Positions 1 to 8,312 of a stretch of 18,850 nucleotides of DNA are shown in pieces. The DNA is from Tannerellaceae bacterium (GTDB taxonomy: Bacteria > Bacteroidota > Bacteroidia > Bacteroidales > Tannerellaceae), in contig JAITHO010000170.1 of assembly GCA_031279915.1 (NCBI GenBank), forward strand, positions 1 through 18,850, written 5' to 3'. The first letter of the stretch is position 1; every line of letters starts with the position of its first letter. Position numbers and translations under genes: made by a program. The notes below the pieces were generated by a model. That model made no database searches. It saw only the letters and a program-made list of their open reading frames with translations, and was not told the origin of the DNA.

Positions 1-1
1 G

Positions 2-112
2 CAAGCGGATGGGAAATATGACAGGGGAACAAACTATGAGATGGATGGGAAAGTGCCAGTGGGGATATTTGAAGGTCTCGAAATAGATCTGCGAAAGCTG
101 TTTAGTGAGTGA
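2..112 (+). CDS. C-terminal end of a Uma2-like protein (partial)
   Basis: An open frame enters from the left edge and stops with TGA at 110-112, giving 36 residues. It ends in VPVGIFEGLEIDLRKLF. A hydrophobic strand followed by a short 'glEIDL..lF' ending is typical of the C-terminus of Uma2 (DUF820) family PD-(D/E)XK nuclease-like proteins in Bacteroidota. No catalytic residues lie in the visible part, so the family call rests on the tail alone and is tentative. The next gene starts about 12 bases after the stop, so the two may be co-transcribed. Confidence 0.45.
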   Translation, partial: QADGKYDRGTNYEMDGKVPVGIFEGLEIDLRKLFSE

Positions 113-123
113 TACGTATTACA

Positions 124-849
124 ATGATGAAACTTATCTATATATATCATAGCTGTTATGCAATAGAGGCGGAGGGCTTTGCCGTGATCTTCGACTACTA
201 CCACGATTCGGGCAATCTGCCGAGGGAGGGGTACGTACACGACAAGCTTCTCCGCTGTTCCAAGCCTCTATATGTCCTGGCATCGCACGTACATCCCGAC
301 CATTTCAACCGTGAGATCCTGGAATGGAAGAGCTCCAATATCATCCGCATACTATCGACCGACATACTCGATAGCGACAGAGCCAAAGCCTCCGACGGCA
401 TATTCCTGCAGAAGGGCGATATATGGCAAGACGAGCGACTGAAGATACAGGCGATGGGCTCAACCGACGTGGGCGTTTCCTACATTATATATATAGGTAA
501 CAAAACCATCTTCCATGCCGGCGACCTCAACAACTGGCACTGGAAAGACGAGTCGACCGACCAAGAGGTACAGGAGGCGGAATCCGCTTACCTTGCAGAG
601 CTCGACGGCTTAGCTGCCGTATCCGACAGTATCGACCTGGCCATGTTCCCCATCGATCCGCACATCGGCAGCGATTACATGCGCGGCGCAGAGCAGTTCG
701 TGGAACGCATCCACACTCGTGTAATGGCTCCTATGCACTTCGAGCCGCGCTATGACAAGGCAGCCGCCTTCGCTCCCATCGCTGCACGGCACAACTGTCG
801 CCTGCTGTCGGTATCCCGCAAGGGAGAAGAGTTCAACGACATATTATAG
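124..849 (+). CDS. MBL-fold metal-dependent hydrolase
   Basis: This is a 241-residue metallo-beta-lactamase-fold protein if it starts at ATG 124; an ATG at 127 and a GTG at 109 are alternatives. The metal-binding signature HVHPDH (HxHxDH, about residues 55-60) is intact. A later FHAGDLNNWHW segment supplies the bridging Asp, and APMHFEP near the C-terminus supplies the last His. The N-terminal 'iyHSCYaiE' strand is typical of small MBL hydrolases related to the UlaG/RNase Z-like branch. No lactamase-specific features or signal peptide are visible, so it is probably cytoplasmic. The substrate cannot be told from sequence. It begins the visible run of closely packed plus-strand genes, with 23 bases to the VOC gene. 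Confidence 0.85.
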   Translation: MMKLIYIYHSCYAIEAEGFAVIFDYYHDSGNLPREGYVHDKLLRCSKPLYVLASHVHPDHFNREILEWKSSNIIRILSTDILDSDRAKASDGIFLQKGDIWQDERLKIQAMGSTDVGVSYIIYIGNKTIFHAGDLNNWHWKDESTDQEVQEAESAYLAELDGLAAVSDSIDLAMFPIDPHIGSDYMRGAEQFVERIHTRVMAPMHFEPRYDKAAAFAPIAARHNCRLLSVSRKGEEFNDIL

Positions 850-872
850 CATCATCAATAAATCACTACTAT

Positions 873-1247
873 ATGAAGATCAAAGGAAAATTCGCACATT
901 TCAATATCGACGTTACTGATATAGACAGGAGCCTGACGTTTTATAAGCAAGCGCTCGGCCACACCGAGAAGCATCGCAAAACATCCCCTGACGGCTCATT
1001 CATCCTCGTATATCTTTCCGACGGCGAAAGCAACTTCCTGCTTGAGCTTACCTGGCTGAGAGATCATCCGCAGCCATACGAGCTCGGCGAGAACGAGAGT
1101 CATTTAGCCTTCACTGTTGATAATGACTACGAGGCCACACGCGAATATCATCGCGAAATGGGTTGGATATGCTACGAGAATATCTCCATGGGAATATACT
1201 TCATTGCTGATCCCGATGACTATTGGATTGAAATCTTACCACATTAA
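873..1247 (+). CDS. VOC/glyoxalase I-like protein
   Basis: This 124-residue single-domain protein of the vicinal oxygen chelate fold has two beta-alpha-beta-beta-beta modules. The four metal-ligand positions of glyoxalase I are all present: His9 (FAHFNIDV), Glu58 (FLLELT), His77 (SHLAFTV) and Glu120 (YWIEILP). The length is close to bacterial lactoylglutathione lyases, so a GloA-type isomerase acting on a hemithioacetal is plausible. Most Bacteroidales make little glutathione, so the true thiol or substrate is open. It sits 23 bases after the MBL hydrolase and 15 bases before the ROK kinase. An MBL protein next to a GloA-like protein recalls the glyoxalase I/II pair, but the MBL protein is not a clear glyoxalase II. 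Confidence 0.85.
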   Translation: MKIKGKFAHFNIDVTDIDRSLTFYKQALGHTEKHRKTSPDGSFILVYLSDGESNFLLELTWLRDHPQPYELGENESHLAFTVDNDYEATREYHREMGWICYENISMGIYFIADPDDYWIEILPH

Positions 1248-1262
1248 TATAATATCATAAAC

Positions 1263-2234
1263 ATGGAAAAACCGTATGTTGTAGGTATTGACCTCGGAGG
1301 TACCAATACCGTATTCGGCGTAGTTGACGCCAAGGGAACAATACTCGTTAGCGATAGCAGCATGAAAACGCAGGCTTATCCTGATATCAATGATTACATA
1401 AGCACTCTTTGCAATGGCATTAATGCTTTTGTAGAGAAAGTTGGAGGGCGGGACAAAATCAGAGGAGTAGGCATTGGCGCTCCAAACGGTAATTATTTTA
1501 GCGGATGCATAGAATTTGCCGCCAATCTGCCTTGGAGAGAAAATGTACCGATTGCACGCATGATAAGCGAGAAGCTGAACCTCCCCGTTGCGCTTACCAA
1601 TGACGCAAACGCCGCTGCTATCGGCGAAATGACCTATGGCGCAGCCCGCGGCATGAAGGACTTTATCATGATAACGCTCGGAACAGGAGTAGGAAGCGGG
1701 ATTGTCGTCGGAGGCAATCTGGTGTATGGACACGACGGAGTGGCAGGCGAACTCGGACACGTTATCATACGCCGCACCAACGGACGGCTATGCGGATGCG
1801 GACGCACGGGTTGTCTCGAAACCTATACATCAGCAACCGGAGTGGCCCGCACTGCCCGTGAGTTCCTCGAAAACCGAAAAGACGATTCGCTGCTCAGGCA
1901 AATCAATCCCGATACCCTCACCTCAAAGGACGTATACATCGCAGCCATTCAGGGCGATCAAATGGCTATCGAAATCTTTGAACTCACAGGACGGATACTC
2001 GGCGAAGCCTTTGCCGACTTTATCGCCTTCTCAAGTCCGGAAGCCATCATACTGTTTGGAGGACTTGCCAATGCAGGCGACTTGCTCCTCAAGCCCATAC
2101 AGGCTGCAATGGACAAAAACGTACTCAAAGTATTCCTCGGCAAAACCAAGCTTATCCTTTCGCAACTCAAAGAATCGGATGCTGCCATACTTGGCGCAAG
2201 CGCTCTTGGCTGGGAAGCTAAAGAACTGAGCTAA
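1263..2234 (+). CDS. ROK-family sugar kinase (glucokinase-like)
   Basis: This 323-residue ROK kinase probably phosphorylates glucose or another hexose with ATP in the cytoplasm. The N-terminal phosphate-binding motif GIDLGGTNTVFGVVD (from residue 8) is followed by the sugar-binding and catalytic region LTNDANAAAIGE (catalytic Asp about 114). GELGH (Glu163, His166) and the ROK zinc motif CGCGRTGCLE (Cys177, Cys179, Cys184) come next. The C-terminal LFGGLANAG adenosine segment is present. No N-terminal helix-turn-helix is seen, so it is an enzyme rather than a ROK repressor. Bacteroides ROK hexokinases such as RokA are the nearest functional analogues. The stop is 3 bases before the NUDIX start, which suggests translational coupling. 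Confidence 0.93.
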   Translation: MEKPYVVGIDLGGTNTVFGVVDAKGTILVSDSSMKTQAYPDINDYISTLCNGINAFVEKVGGRDKIRGVGIGAPNGNYFSGCIEFAANLPWRENVPIARMISEKLNLPVALTNDANAAAIGEMTYGAARGMKDFIMITLGTGVGSGIVVGGNLVYGHDGVAGELGHVIIRRTNGRLCGCGRTGCLETYTSATGVARTAREFLENRKDDSLLRQINPDTLTSKDVYIAAIQGDQMAIEIFELTGRILGEAFADFIAFSSPEAIILFGGLANAGDLLLKPIQAAMDKNVLKVFLGKTKLILSQLKESDAAILGASALGWEAKELS

Positions 2235-2237
2235 GCT

Positions 2238-2762
2238 ATGCCCCACCCGCTTCAACTGTTCAGCTTCTGCCCCATTTGCGGCGCCGGCTCTTTTACCGAG
2301 AGAAACGAAAAGGCCAAGCAATGCAGCCGGTGCGGTTTCATATACTATTTCAATCCTTCCGGATCGGTCGGCGTTTTCCTGCGTAACAGCAAAGGAGAAC
2401 TGCTGGTCGTCCGCAGGGCTAAGGATCCGGCCAAAGATACGCTCGATCTTCCCGGAGGCTTTGTCGACTGCTTCGAAACAGCCGAAGATGCTGTCCGCAG
2501 AGAAGTGAGCGAAGAAACAGGTCTCGCCGTTGGCTCCTGCAACTATCTCTTTTCCCTCCCGAACATCTATCCATACCTCGGATTCGACGTGCATACCATC
2601 GACCTCTTCTTTGAATGCGAAACCGAAAGCTTTGCCGACGCACGAGCTGCCGACGACGCTGAGGAGATACTCATCGTTCCGCAATCGGAGCTCAGAGCCG
2701 AAGAGTTTGGACTGCACTCCGTCAGCCGGGCCGTTGCCTTATATCTCGAACGGAAGCAGTAG
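2238..2762 (+). CDS. NUDIX hydrolase with N-terminal zinc ribbon
   Basis: This 174-residue protein has an N-terminal zinc ribbon (CPIC at residues 11-14, CSRC at 29-32) followed by a NUDIX domain. The NUDIX box is complete: Gly74, Glu80, then REVSEETGL (Arg88, Glu89, Glu92, Glu93, Gly95). The architecture resembles the NADH pyrophosphatase/NudC group in miniature, and also a broad set of Bacteroidota NUDIX proteins. Hydrolysis of a nucleoside diphosphate-linked substrate is expected, but the exact substrate is not shown. It follows the ROK kinase almost without a gap and is followed by 147 non-coding bases. Confidence 0.9.
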   Translation: MPHPLQLFSFCPICGAGSFTERNEKAKQCSRCGFIYYFNPSGSVGVFLRNSKGELLVVRRAKDPAKDTLDLPGGFVDCFETAEDAVRREVSEETGLAVGSCNYLFSLPNIYPYLGFDVHTIDLFFECETESFADARAADDAEEILIVPQSELRAEEFGLHSVSRAVALYLERKQ

Positions 2763-2839
2763 GAGCTGCATCAGGGCGGAAAAGTGGAAGCGGATAGGGA
2801 GAGCGAAGGCCAACAAATTCCACAACATTTTTACGAGAG

Positions 2840-2865
2840 TTATCATATCTTTATCGCTACCATTA
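2840..2865 (+). promoter_or_regulatory. possible promoter for the ligase-ACT pair
   Basis: The 147-base gap before the ligase gene contains TATCTTTA (about 2847-2854), a 7-of-8 match to the Bacteroidota -7 box TAnnTTTG. No good -33 TTTG is seen at the usual distance. The position would give a 5' leader of roughly 50 bases. Confidence 0.3.
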
Positions 2866-2909
2866 CATGCAATAAAGCAGTAATCATCCTTTAATACTTA
2901 TAATATCTT

Positions 2910-4211
2910 ATGATTTGGAACCCAACAATGGAATGCATGACGCGCGACGAGATGCGCAAGCTGCAAGGCATCCGACTGAAACGCACCGTTGAGCACGTGT
3001 ACCACAATTGCGAACCCTATCGCCGCCGCATGCAGGAAGCAGGCATAAGCCCCGGCGACATTAACGGCATAGACGACATAGTCAAGCTACCCTTCACCTC
3101 AAAGAAAGACCTGCGCGACTTCTATCCCTTCGAACTCCTCAGCGTACCCATGTCGGAAATCGTTCGCCTCCAAGCATCATCCGGCACCACCGGCAAGCCC
3201 ATCGTAGTTGGCTATACGCGCAAGGACTTGGCTATATGGGGCGAAGTCGGCGCACGATGCTTCACCGCCTACGGATTGGGGAAGCAAGACGTTGTGCAGG
3301 TTGCCTACGGATACGGACTGTTTACCGGAGGCCTCGGAGCACACTGCGCCGTCGAAACAATTGGAGGCACCGTGCTGCCCATGTCGAGCGGCAACACCGA
3401 AAAGCAAATCATGCTCATGCACGACTTCGGCTCCGTTGGACTGGCATGCACCCCATCCTACGCTCTGTTCCTGGCCGACGCTATGCACGACTCCGGCATC
3501 CCGCGCGAAGAATTTAAGCTGAGAGTAGGGGCATTCGGAGCTGAGCCCTGGACGGAAGCCATGAGAGGCGAGCTGCAAAACAAACTCGGCATCAAGGCAT
3601 ACGACCTCTACGGGCTGACCGAGATAATCGGCCCCGGAGTAGGCCACGAATGTGCGCTGCAGAACGGCACCCACCTCTGCGAAGACCATTTCCTGCCGGA
3701 GATACTCGATCCCGTAACCAGCCAGCCCCTCGAACCCGGGCAAACCGGCGAGCTGGTCTTCTCCACCATCACCAAAGAAGGAATGCCCCTCCTAAGGTTC
3801 CGCACCCGCGACCTCACCTCGCTTCACTACGAAACCTGCGAGTGCGGGCGAACATCAGTGCGCATGAGCCGCATCCTCGGACGATGCGACGATATGCTGA
3901 TCATAAGGGGAGTAAACGTATTCCCATCGCAGGTAGAAGCCGTTGTGTGCGAGATTCCCGAACTTGAGCCGCACTACTTCATCGTTGTCGACCGCATCAA
4001 CAATCTCGACACATTAGAAGTCCAGGTTGAAGTGAAAGAGGCCTATTACTCCGACGAAATCAGCCGCATGATGAACCTTCGCAAACACATCACCCACCGC
4101 CTACAAAGCGTGCTCGGAATATCCCCCGACATCAAACTCGTAGAACCCCGCAGCATAGAACGCAGCCAGGGCAAAGCCAAGCGCGTTAACGACAAACGAA
4201 AATTCAGTTGA
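2910..4211 (+). CDS. phenylacetate-CoA ligase family enzyme
   Basis: This 433-residue adenylate-forming enzyme of the PaaK group is the usual full length. It activates an aryl acid to the acyl-AMP and then the CoA thioester. Visible motifs are the phosphate loop SSGTTGKPIV (from residue 90), GAFGAEPW (207-214), YGLTE (234-238), the RTRDLT ribose-binding Asp (about 301), and the C-terminal hinge GRCDDMLIIRGVNVFPSQVE (from about 324). It is followed after 20 bases by a double-ACT protein, a pairing common in anaerobes. Often the pair lies near indolepyruvate ferredoxin oxidoreductase genes, where the ligase handles arylacetates from aromatic amino acid breakdown. No such oxidoreductase is in this window, so phenylacetate or indoleacetate as substrate is inferred. 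Confidence 0.92.
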   Translation: MIWNPTMECMTRDEMRKLQGIRLKRTVEHVYHNCEPYRRRMQEAGISPGDINGIDDIVKLPFTSKKDLRDFYPFELLSVPMSEIVRLQASSGTTGKPIVVGYTRKDLAIWGEVGARCFTAYGLGKQDVVQVAYGYGLFTGGLGAHCAVETIGGTVLPMSSGNTEKQIMLMHDFGSVGLACTPSYALFLADAMHDSGIPREEFKLRVGAFGAEPWTEAMRGELQNKLGIKAYDLYGLTEIIGPGVGHECALQNGTHLCEDHFLPEILDPVTSQPLEPGQTGELVFSTITKEGMPLLRFRTRDLTSLHYETCECGRTSVRMSRILGRCDDMLIIRGVNVFPSQVEAVVCEIPELEPHYFIVVDRINNLDTLEVQVEVKEAYYSDEISRMMNLRKHITHRLQSVLGISPDIKLVEPRSIERSQGKAKRVNDKRKFS

Positions 4212-4231
4212 ACCTATAAAACGACACTACC

Positions 4232-4657
4232 ATGTTAATCAAGCAACTTTCAATTTTTCTCGAGAACAAAAAAGGGCGATTCACCGAGGTTGCCCGCATA
4301 CTGGGCGAAGCCGGCGTTAACATGTCGGCATTCACCGTGGCCGAGAGCTCCGACTTCGGCATCCTCCGCCTCATCGTATCCGACACCGACCGCGCCATCC
4401 AAGCCCTTCGGGAGCGCCTCTACGCCGTGAGCGTAACCGACGTTGTATGCCTCTACTGCCCCAATCAGCCCGGAGCCCTTGCCGCAGCAATGGAAATAAT
4501 CTCCAACGCCGGCATATTTGTGGAATACATGTACGCCTTTTCCCAGGGCGACTCTGCCCACGTCATCATCCGTCCCGACGACGTTGCACGTTGCGTTGAA
4601 GTCCTCCAGGAGAATCGTCTGACCTTACTTGCCGCAAGCGATTTGTATAAACTGTAA
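4232..4657 (+). CDS. tandem ACT-domain protein
   Basis: This 141-residue protein consists of two ACT modules: about residues 3-68 (LSIFLENKKGRFTEVARIL, with GVNMSAFTV) and about 71-138 (PNQPGALAAAMEII, with GIFVEYMYAF). There is no catalytic domain, so it is a stand-alone small-molecule sensor, probably for an amino acid or related ligand. It is 20 bases downstream of the PaaK-type ligase and ahead of a terminator, so the two form a transcription unit. Such ACT proteins are regularly paired with PaaK-type ligases. A regulatory role on that enzyme or its pathway is inferred, not shown. Confidence 0.9.
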   Translation: MLIKQLSIFLENKKGRFTEVARILGEAGVNMSAFTVAESSDFGILRLIVSDTDRAIQALRERLYAVSVTDVVCLYCPNQPGALAAAMEIISNAGIFVEYMYAFSQGDSAHVIIRPDDVARCVEVLQENRLTLLAASDLYKL

Positions 4658-4742
4658 GAGACGTCCGCGCCACATCTCACTGCCCTGTAAATATGTAAAG
4701 CTCGCGCACTCTTTAATAGATACTTCTCTTTTTATTATATTC

Positions 4743-4774
4743 AGCCTTCCGAACAGATTTCGGAGGGCTTTTTT
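4743..4774 (+). terminator. rho-independent terminator after the ACT gene
   Basis: An 11-bp stem (AGCCTTCCGAA paired with TTCGGAGGGCT, one G-T wobble) has a 5-base loop and a T-run at 4769-4774. It lies 86 bases after the ACT gene stop on the same strand. Confidence 0.9.
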
Positions 4775-4810
4775 CTGTTTCATCCACATTTCCCCCACTA
4801 TCGCTTTACA

Positions 4811-5000
4811 TCCCACCGAGTGGAAAGTCTGCGGGAAATTTGCGGCACAGTTTCCACCGGGTGGAAAGTCTCAGGGAAATTTGCGGCACAGTTTCCACCG
4901 GGTGGAAAGTCTCAGGGAAATTTGCGGCACAGTTTCCACCGACGTGGGAAACCGTCCGGTAAATGTTCGGCAAGGCTTCCAACGGCGTGGGAAAGCGTTC
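4811..5000. repeat. 41-bp tandem repeat array with palindromic junctions
   Basis: Units begin with TGGAAAGTCT at 4821, 4862 and 4903, an exact 41-bp spacing. Units 2 and 3 are identical over the 38 bases compared, and unit 1 differs at two bases. Further units at about 4945 and 4988 (TGGGAAA) are increasingly diverged with a 42-43 bp spacing. Each junction reads TTTCCACCGGGTGGAAA, 8-base palindromic arms around one base, so the array can form serial hairpins. Open frames across it on both strands have no recognisable protein features and are best explained by the repeat. It starts right after the terminator of the ligase-ACT unit. Confidence 0.85.
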
Positions 5001-5781
5001 GGCAGATCGGTCGGATTGATGCAAACGGCATTGTTCGAGACCGAGGCAATGTTCAAATTGGCTCTGCAAAGGGGATAAGGAAGGACCGGACAGCAATAGT
5101 GTTCTTTTTCTTTGATTTTAAGTTATAATGCAATGAATAATATATGCCTAATTCGTGGAAGGAGGGGCTCTGCCATTGTTTTCTGTTTACGGCTGGATCG
5201 ATGGAGATTCTTGCGAGTCTTCGAGGAGCCTCCAATGCATGATCGTCCGATAATTGCTTCGAGCTCGGGATGTTGCTTCGGCGAAGAGCAATCGCTCTGA
5301 ATCGGCGATCTTGCGGCATTCACCGACAATCGTGCGATGCAGATTAATGCCGGTGGGCGAGGCCATGTTCTTCCTCTGGGCAGCGCTATCGGCAACGGAG
5401 GAGGGTCGGCATGCCTGCAAGGCCGATCGAACGGCTGCGTCCAGAGTCTGTTCTGAACCCCATTCCAATTGCCGGCATCACTCTTCGCAGGAAATAATCT
5501 CCCCGACCTCTTTACATTTGCCCGACTAATGATAAGGGCACAATCTCCATTAAGCGGGGCGATTTGGGCAAGCTTGTAAGATGCGGGATTCCGTCGAACA
5601 CTCCAAAGACATTTCTCCATAAAATAAAGGTTCCGACCGACTTAGATCTGCGAACCGGAGGGTATATCCTCCAGCAAATGCTTCAATATACATTTCAGAG
5701 CCGATTCCTCAGCATAAGGCTCAAACTTAAAACACATAACCGCACTTTCACAAGCACGGTTATGGATTGAATAAACCTAAT
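5001..5781. other. gene-free region, about 780 bases
   Basis: I see no convincing gene here. Open frames exist, the longest being on the minus strand at 5123-5620 (165 codons). Its translation is rich in Arg, Pro and Cys, has no family motif and looks like chance translation of a moderately GC-rich non-coding stretch. There are short inverted repeats: CATAACCG (5735-5742) with CGGTTATG (5757-5764), and a loose pairing of TTTACATTTGCCC near 5511 with GGGCAAGCTTGTAA near 5566. This may be decayed coding DNA, a decayed mobile element or structured RNA. Nothing in it decides between these. Confidence 0.5.
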
Positions 5782-5806
5782 AAAAAAAGTATCCTAACGA
5801 TACTTT
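5782..5806 (-). terminator. rho-independent terminator of ppk1
   Basis: On the minus strand, an 8-bp perfect stem (AAAGTATC with GATACTTT, loop of 5 bases) runs into a stretch of seven T. It lies about 48 bases past the stop codon of the polyphosphate kinase gene. Confidence 0.88.
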
Positions 5807-5853
5807 ACAAATATCCAATCTAATGATAGTCACCCCGAAATCTGCGTCGTTAG

Positions 5854-7908
5854 CTATACCCGACTTTTCAGGTATTCATAAACAGCTGTTTGCGAACGCA
5901 GAGCCGGAAAGGTTTTGGTTTTACGGACATTATTCATGTGCTCATCAATAACACATGCCTTAACATTATCTTGTAGTTGAAGATTCAGTATACGACGAAT
6001 CTCCTGCTTTAATACCGGATCTAATATCGGAGAAGCCGCCTCTATGCGACGATTTAAGTTGCGATGCATCCAGTCGGCCGAGGATATAAATATCTCATCA
6101 TTTCCACTATTATAAAAATACCAGATTCGCGCGTGCTCAAGATACATATCCACTATGCGAGTAACGGAAATGTTTGGACTAAAGCTCTGCCCAGGCATCA
6201 AGCAGCAAATCCCCCGAACAATCAAGTCGACGCGAACCCCAGCCTGACCCGCAACATACAGCATATCTATCATCTCCTTATCATGAAGCCCATTCATTTT
6301 CAAAACAATATGGGCCCGCCGACCAGCAAGCGCATTATTCGCCTCGCGCATTATCATTCGCCTAAGCTCGTCGACCATATTGCAGCGAGCAACAAGCAAC
6401 TTCTTGAACACCGGCCTTATACTCTCAGCCGACAAATTATCAAGATAGGCAAATGTCGCAGCAACGTCAGACGTAAGTATAGCATTTGATGTAAGCATAG
6501 CAATATCCGAATAAATTCCAGCCGTCTTCTCATTGAAATTGCCCGTACTGATGCACGCAATGTCTGAGAGAGGAAGGCAGCGAGATATATGTGCAATCTT
6601 AGCATGAACCTTCAAGCGGACATTGCTGTAAATGATGTGAATACCAGCCTGCTCCATCTGCTCAGCCGTAAACATATTATTCTCCTCGTCGAAGCGAGCC
6701 TTGATCTCAACATAAACACGAACATCCTTGCCGTTTCTCGATGCAGCAATAAGCTGATTGATAACCTCCGAATGCTCGGCCACCCTATATTGCGTTATTT
6801 TTATTCCCACAACATTCGGATCCGTAGCAGCCTCTTTCAGTATGCGGATGAGATAATCGAACGACTGATACGGAAAATGCAGTAACACATCCCTTTCATT
6901 CACCACATCCATTACCGACGAGGCTCTTTCCAGCAACGGAATTCGCATCGGATACGGCAGCTTAGCCTCAAGCTCTTCACCAATAGGGTTAGGCAAATGA
7001 CGCAAATCCGCCAAATTCATATAACGAGCGCCCGCAACCAGATGATCCTCCGTAAAATCAAAAGCCTCGCAGATGAAATTCAAAAAATCCGCAGGCATTG
7101 CGCTATCATACATCACACGGCTTGGATAGCCATTCTTACGCTCGCGAAGCTTCTGGCGCATATCTGCAACAATGTCGTTTTCCCGAAGATCATCCAGCTC
7201 AATATCAGCATCTCGCGAAAGCTTAATACTATAACAACTGTCAATAGTATAAGCAGGGAAGAGCCAGCCGAGATTCGCCCGGATAACATCATCTATAAAC
7301 ATTATATAATAAACCCCGTCCTGCTCCGGAAGCTTAATAAAGCGCGGAACCTTCGAGAACGGAATTTTCATTATAGCATATTGAAAAGTATCGTCAGCAT
7401 CCTTTTTTCGCATCCTGACCACAAGATATAACCTTCTGTCTCGAATGAATGTCCGAATTTCGCCAGGGCGAATCATTACGGGCGACAAAAATGGAAAGAT
7501 GTCTCGCGTGAAAAACTCACGAACAAAATCCTCATGGAAGGTTTTCAAACAACTGTCGTGATACAAAAAAATCCGGTTACGAAAAAGCTCCGGAATTATC
7601 ATCTCATAAAAGATCCTGTGATACTCATATTGCTGCCGGTTAACTTCAGCGGTAATTTCGGCTAATGTTGCTTCCGCAAGCGCGCTATCTTCGGCCTCAG
7701 ATATCCTTCGCTTCATCGCAACTCCCATGTGTCCGGCAACCCTTATTTCGTAAAACTCTTCAAGATTCGAAGAATAAATCGACAGAAATTTTATGCGCTC
7801 AAATATAGGCAAACTGTCGTCCTCGGCCTCCAATAGCACTCTATAATTAAACGACAACCAGCTTAAATCGCGCTTAAAATATTCAAACTTTTGAGATATG
7901 TCTGACAT
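5854..7908 (-). CDS. ppk1: polyphosphate kinase 1
   Basis: This 684-residue Ppk1 reversibly polymerises the gamma-phosphate of ATP into polyphosphate. All four Ppk1 regions are visible: the N-terminal domain beginning FKRDLSWLSFNYRVL, the head domain (about 115-310), and two phospholipase D-like catalytic domains. His435 in LKVHAKIAHI is the autophosphorylated histidine, followed by ISTGNFNEKTAGIYSD. The second conserved histidine is His592 in YLEHARIWYF. Full length and intact residues indicate an active enzyme. No exopolyphosphatase gene flanks it, unlike many bacteria where ppk and ppx are adjacent. It has its own downstream terminator and is monocistronic here. I found no clear TAnnTTTG promoter directly upstream. 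Confidence 0.97.
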   Translation of the reverse strand: MSDISQKFEYFKRDLSWLSFNYRVLLEAEDDSLPIFERIKFLSIYSSNLEEFYEIRVAGHMGVAMKRRISEAEDSALAEATLAEITAEVNRQQYEYHRIFYEMIIPELFRNRIFLYHDSCLKTFHEDFVREFFTRDIFPFLSPVMIRPGEIRTFIRDRRLYLVVRMRKKDADDTFQYAIMKIPFSKVPRFIKLPEQDGVYYIMFIDDVIRANLGWLFPAYTIDSCYSIKLSRDADIELDDLRENDIVADMRQKLRERKNGYPSRVMYDSAMPADFLNFICEAFDFTEDHLVAGARYMNLADLRHLPNPIGEELEAKLPYPMRIPLLERASSVMDVVNERDVLLHFPYQSFDYLIRILKEAATDPNVVGIKITQYRVAEHSEVINQLIAASRNGKDVRVYVEIKARFDEENNMFTAEQMEQAGIHIIYSNVRLKVHAKIAHISRCLPLSDIACISTGNFNEKTAGIYSDIAMLTSNAILTSDVAATFAYLDNLSAESIRPVFKKLLVARCNMVDELRRMIMREANNALAGRRAHIVLKMNGLHDKEMIDMLYVAGQAGVRVDLIVRGICCLMPGQSFSPNISVTRIVDMYLEHARIWYFYNSGNDEIFISSADWMHRNLNRRIEAASPILDPVLKQEIRRILNLQLQDNVKACVIDEHMNNVRKTKTFPALRSQTAVYEYLKSRV

Positions 7909-8075
7909 AACTGTGCTTGTGTTTTATCGCTTTAATAACGCGCCTTAAACCGCTTTATTGCATGCTTCTGCAAATGTTTTAATAATCGCCTGAACAGCTG
8001 ATGGCAGTAATAAAAAGGGCATGTTAAAATCGGCTATATTCAACAGCTATACAACGAATTAAATACCTCCGTCGA

Positions 8076-8312
8076 CAATTGTTTTTTTGTTCATGCTAAT
8101 TGGCAAAACACAAAAAACAATTATTTTTTTGTTCTTGCTAATTGGCAAGACACGAAAAACAATTATTTTTTTGTTCATGTCAATTGTCAGGACGCAAAAA
8201 ATAATTGTTTTTTTGTTCATGTTAATTGGCAGGACGCAAAAAACAATTGTTTTTCGCAATATGCCAATTAGCAGGACGCAAAAAACAATTATTTTTTGCA
8301 ATACAACTTTTT
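8076..8312. repeat. 42-bp tandem repeat array (six clear units)
   Basis: The motif CAATT (TAATT in one unit) recurs at 8076, 8118, 8160, 8202, 8244 and 8286, an exact 42-bp period. A typical unit carries a T-run, GTTCATG, TAATTGGCAGGACGC and an A-run. The A-run, CAATTG and T-run together form a palindrome (AAAAAACAATTGTTTTTT at 8238-8254 approximately). Because 42 is a multiple of three, open frames run through it on both strands, giving 14-residue repeat translations; I take these as by-products. No unique spacers are present. The bases from 7909 to 8075, between ppk1 and the array, hold nothing I recognise. Confidence 0.92.

Noticed and set aside
124..1247. Glyoxalase I/II operon
   Set aside because: The VOC protein has glyoxalase I ligands, but the MBL protein lacks the glyoxalase II C-terminal domain and substrate-binding residues, so a methylglyoxal pathway pair is not supported.
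2031..2717. 228-codon minus-strand open frame
   Set aside because: It is antisense to the ROK kinase and NUDIX genes, both of which have intact family motifs on the plus strand.
4629..5096. Open frames across the 41-bp array on both strands
   Set aside because: They exist because the repeat units lack stops; the translations repeat the same tract, have no protein features, and no strand is favoured.
5123..5620. 165-codon minus-strand open frame as a gene
   Set aside because: Its translation is rich in Arg, Pro and Cys with no family motif, signal or plausible ribosome site, and overlapping frames are equally open.
5735..5764. Second terminator for ppk1
   Set aside because: The CATAACCG/CGGTTATG stem has a 14-base loop and only a short T-tract on the minus strand, and a much better terminator at 5782-5806 lies ahead of it.
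8076..8312. CRISPR array
   Set aside because: The whole 42-bp unit repeats; there are no unique spacers between conserved repeats and no cas gene nearby. The same holds for the arrays at 4811 and 18535.
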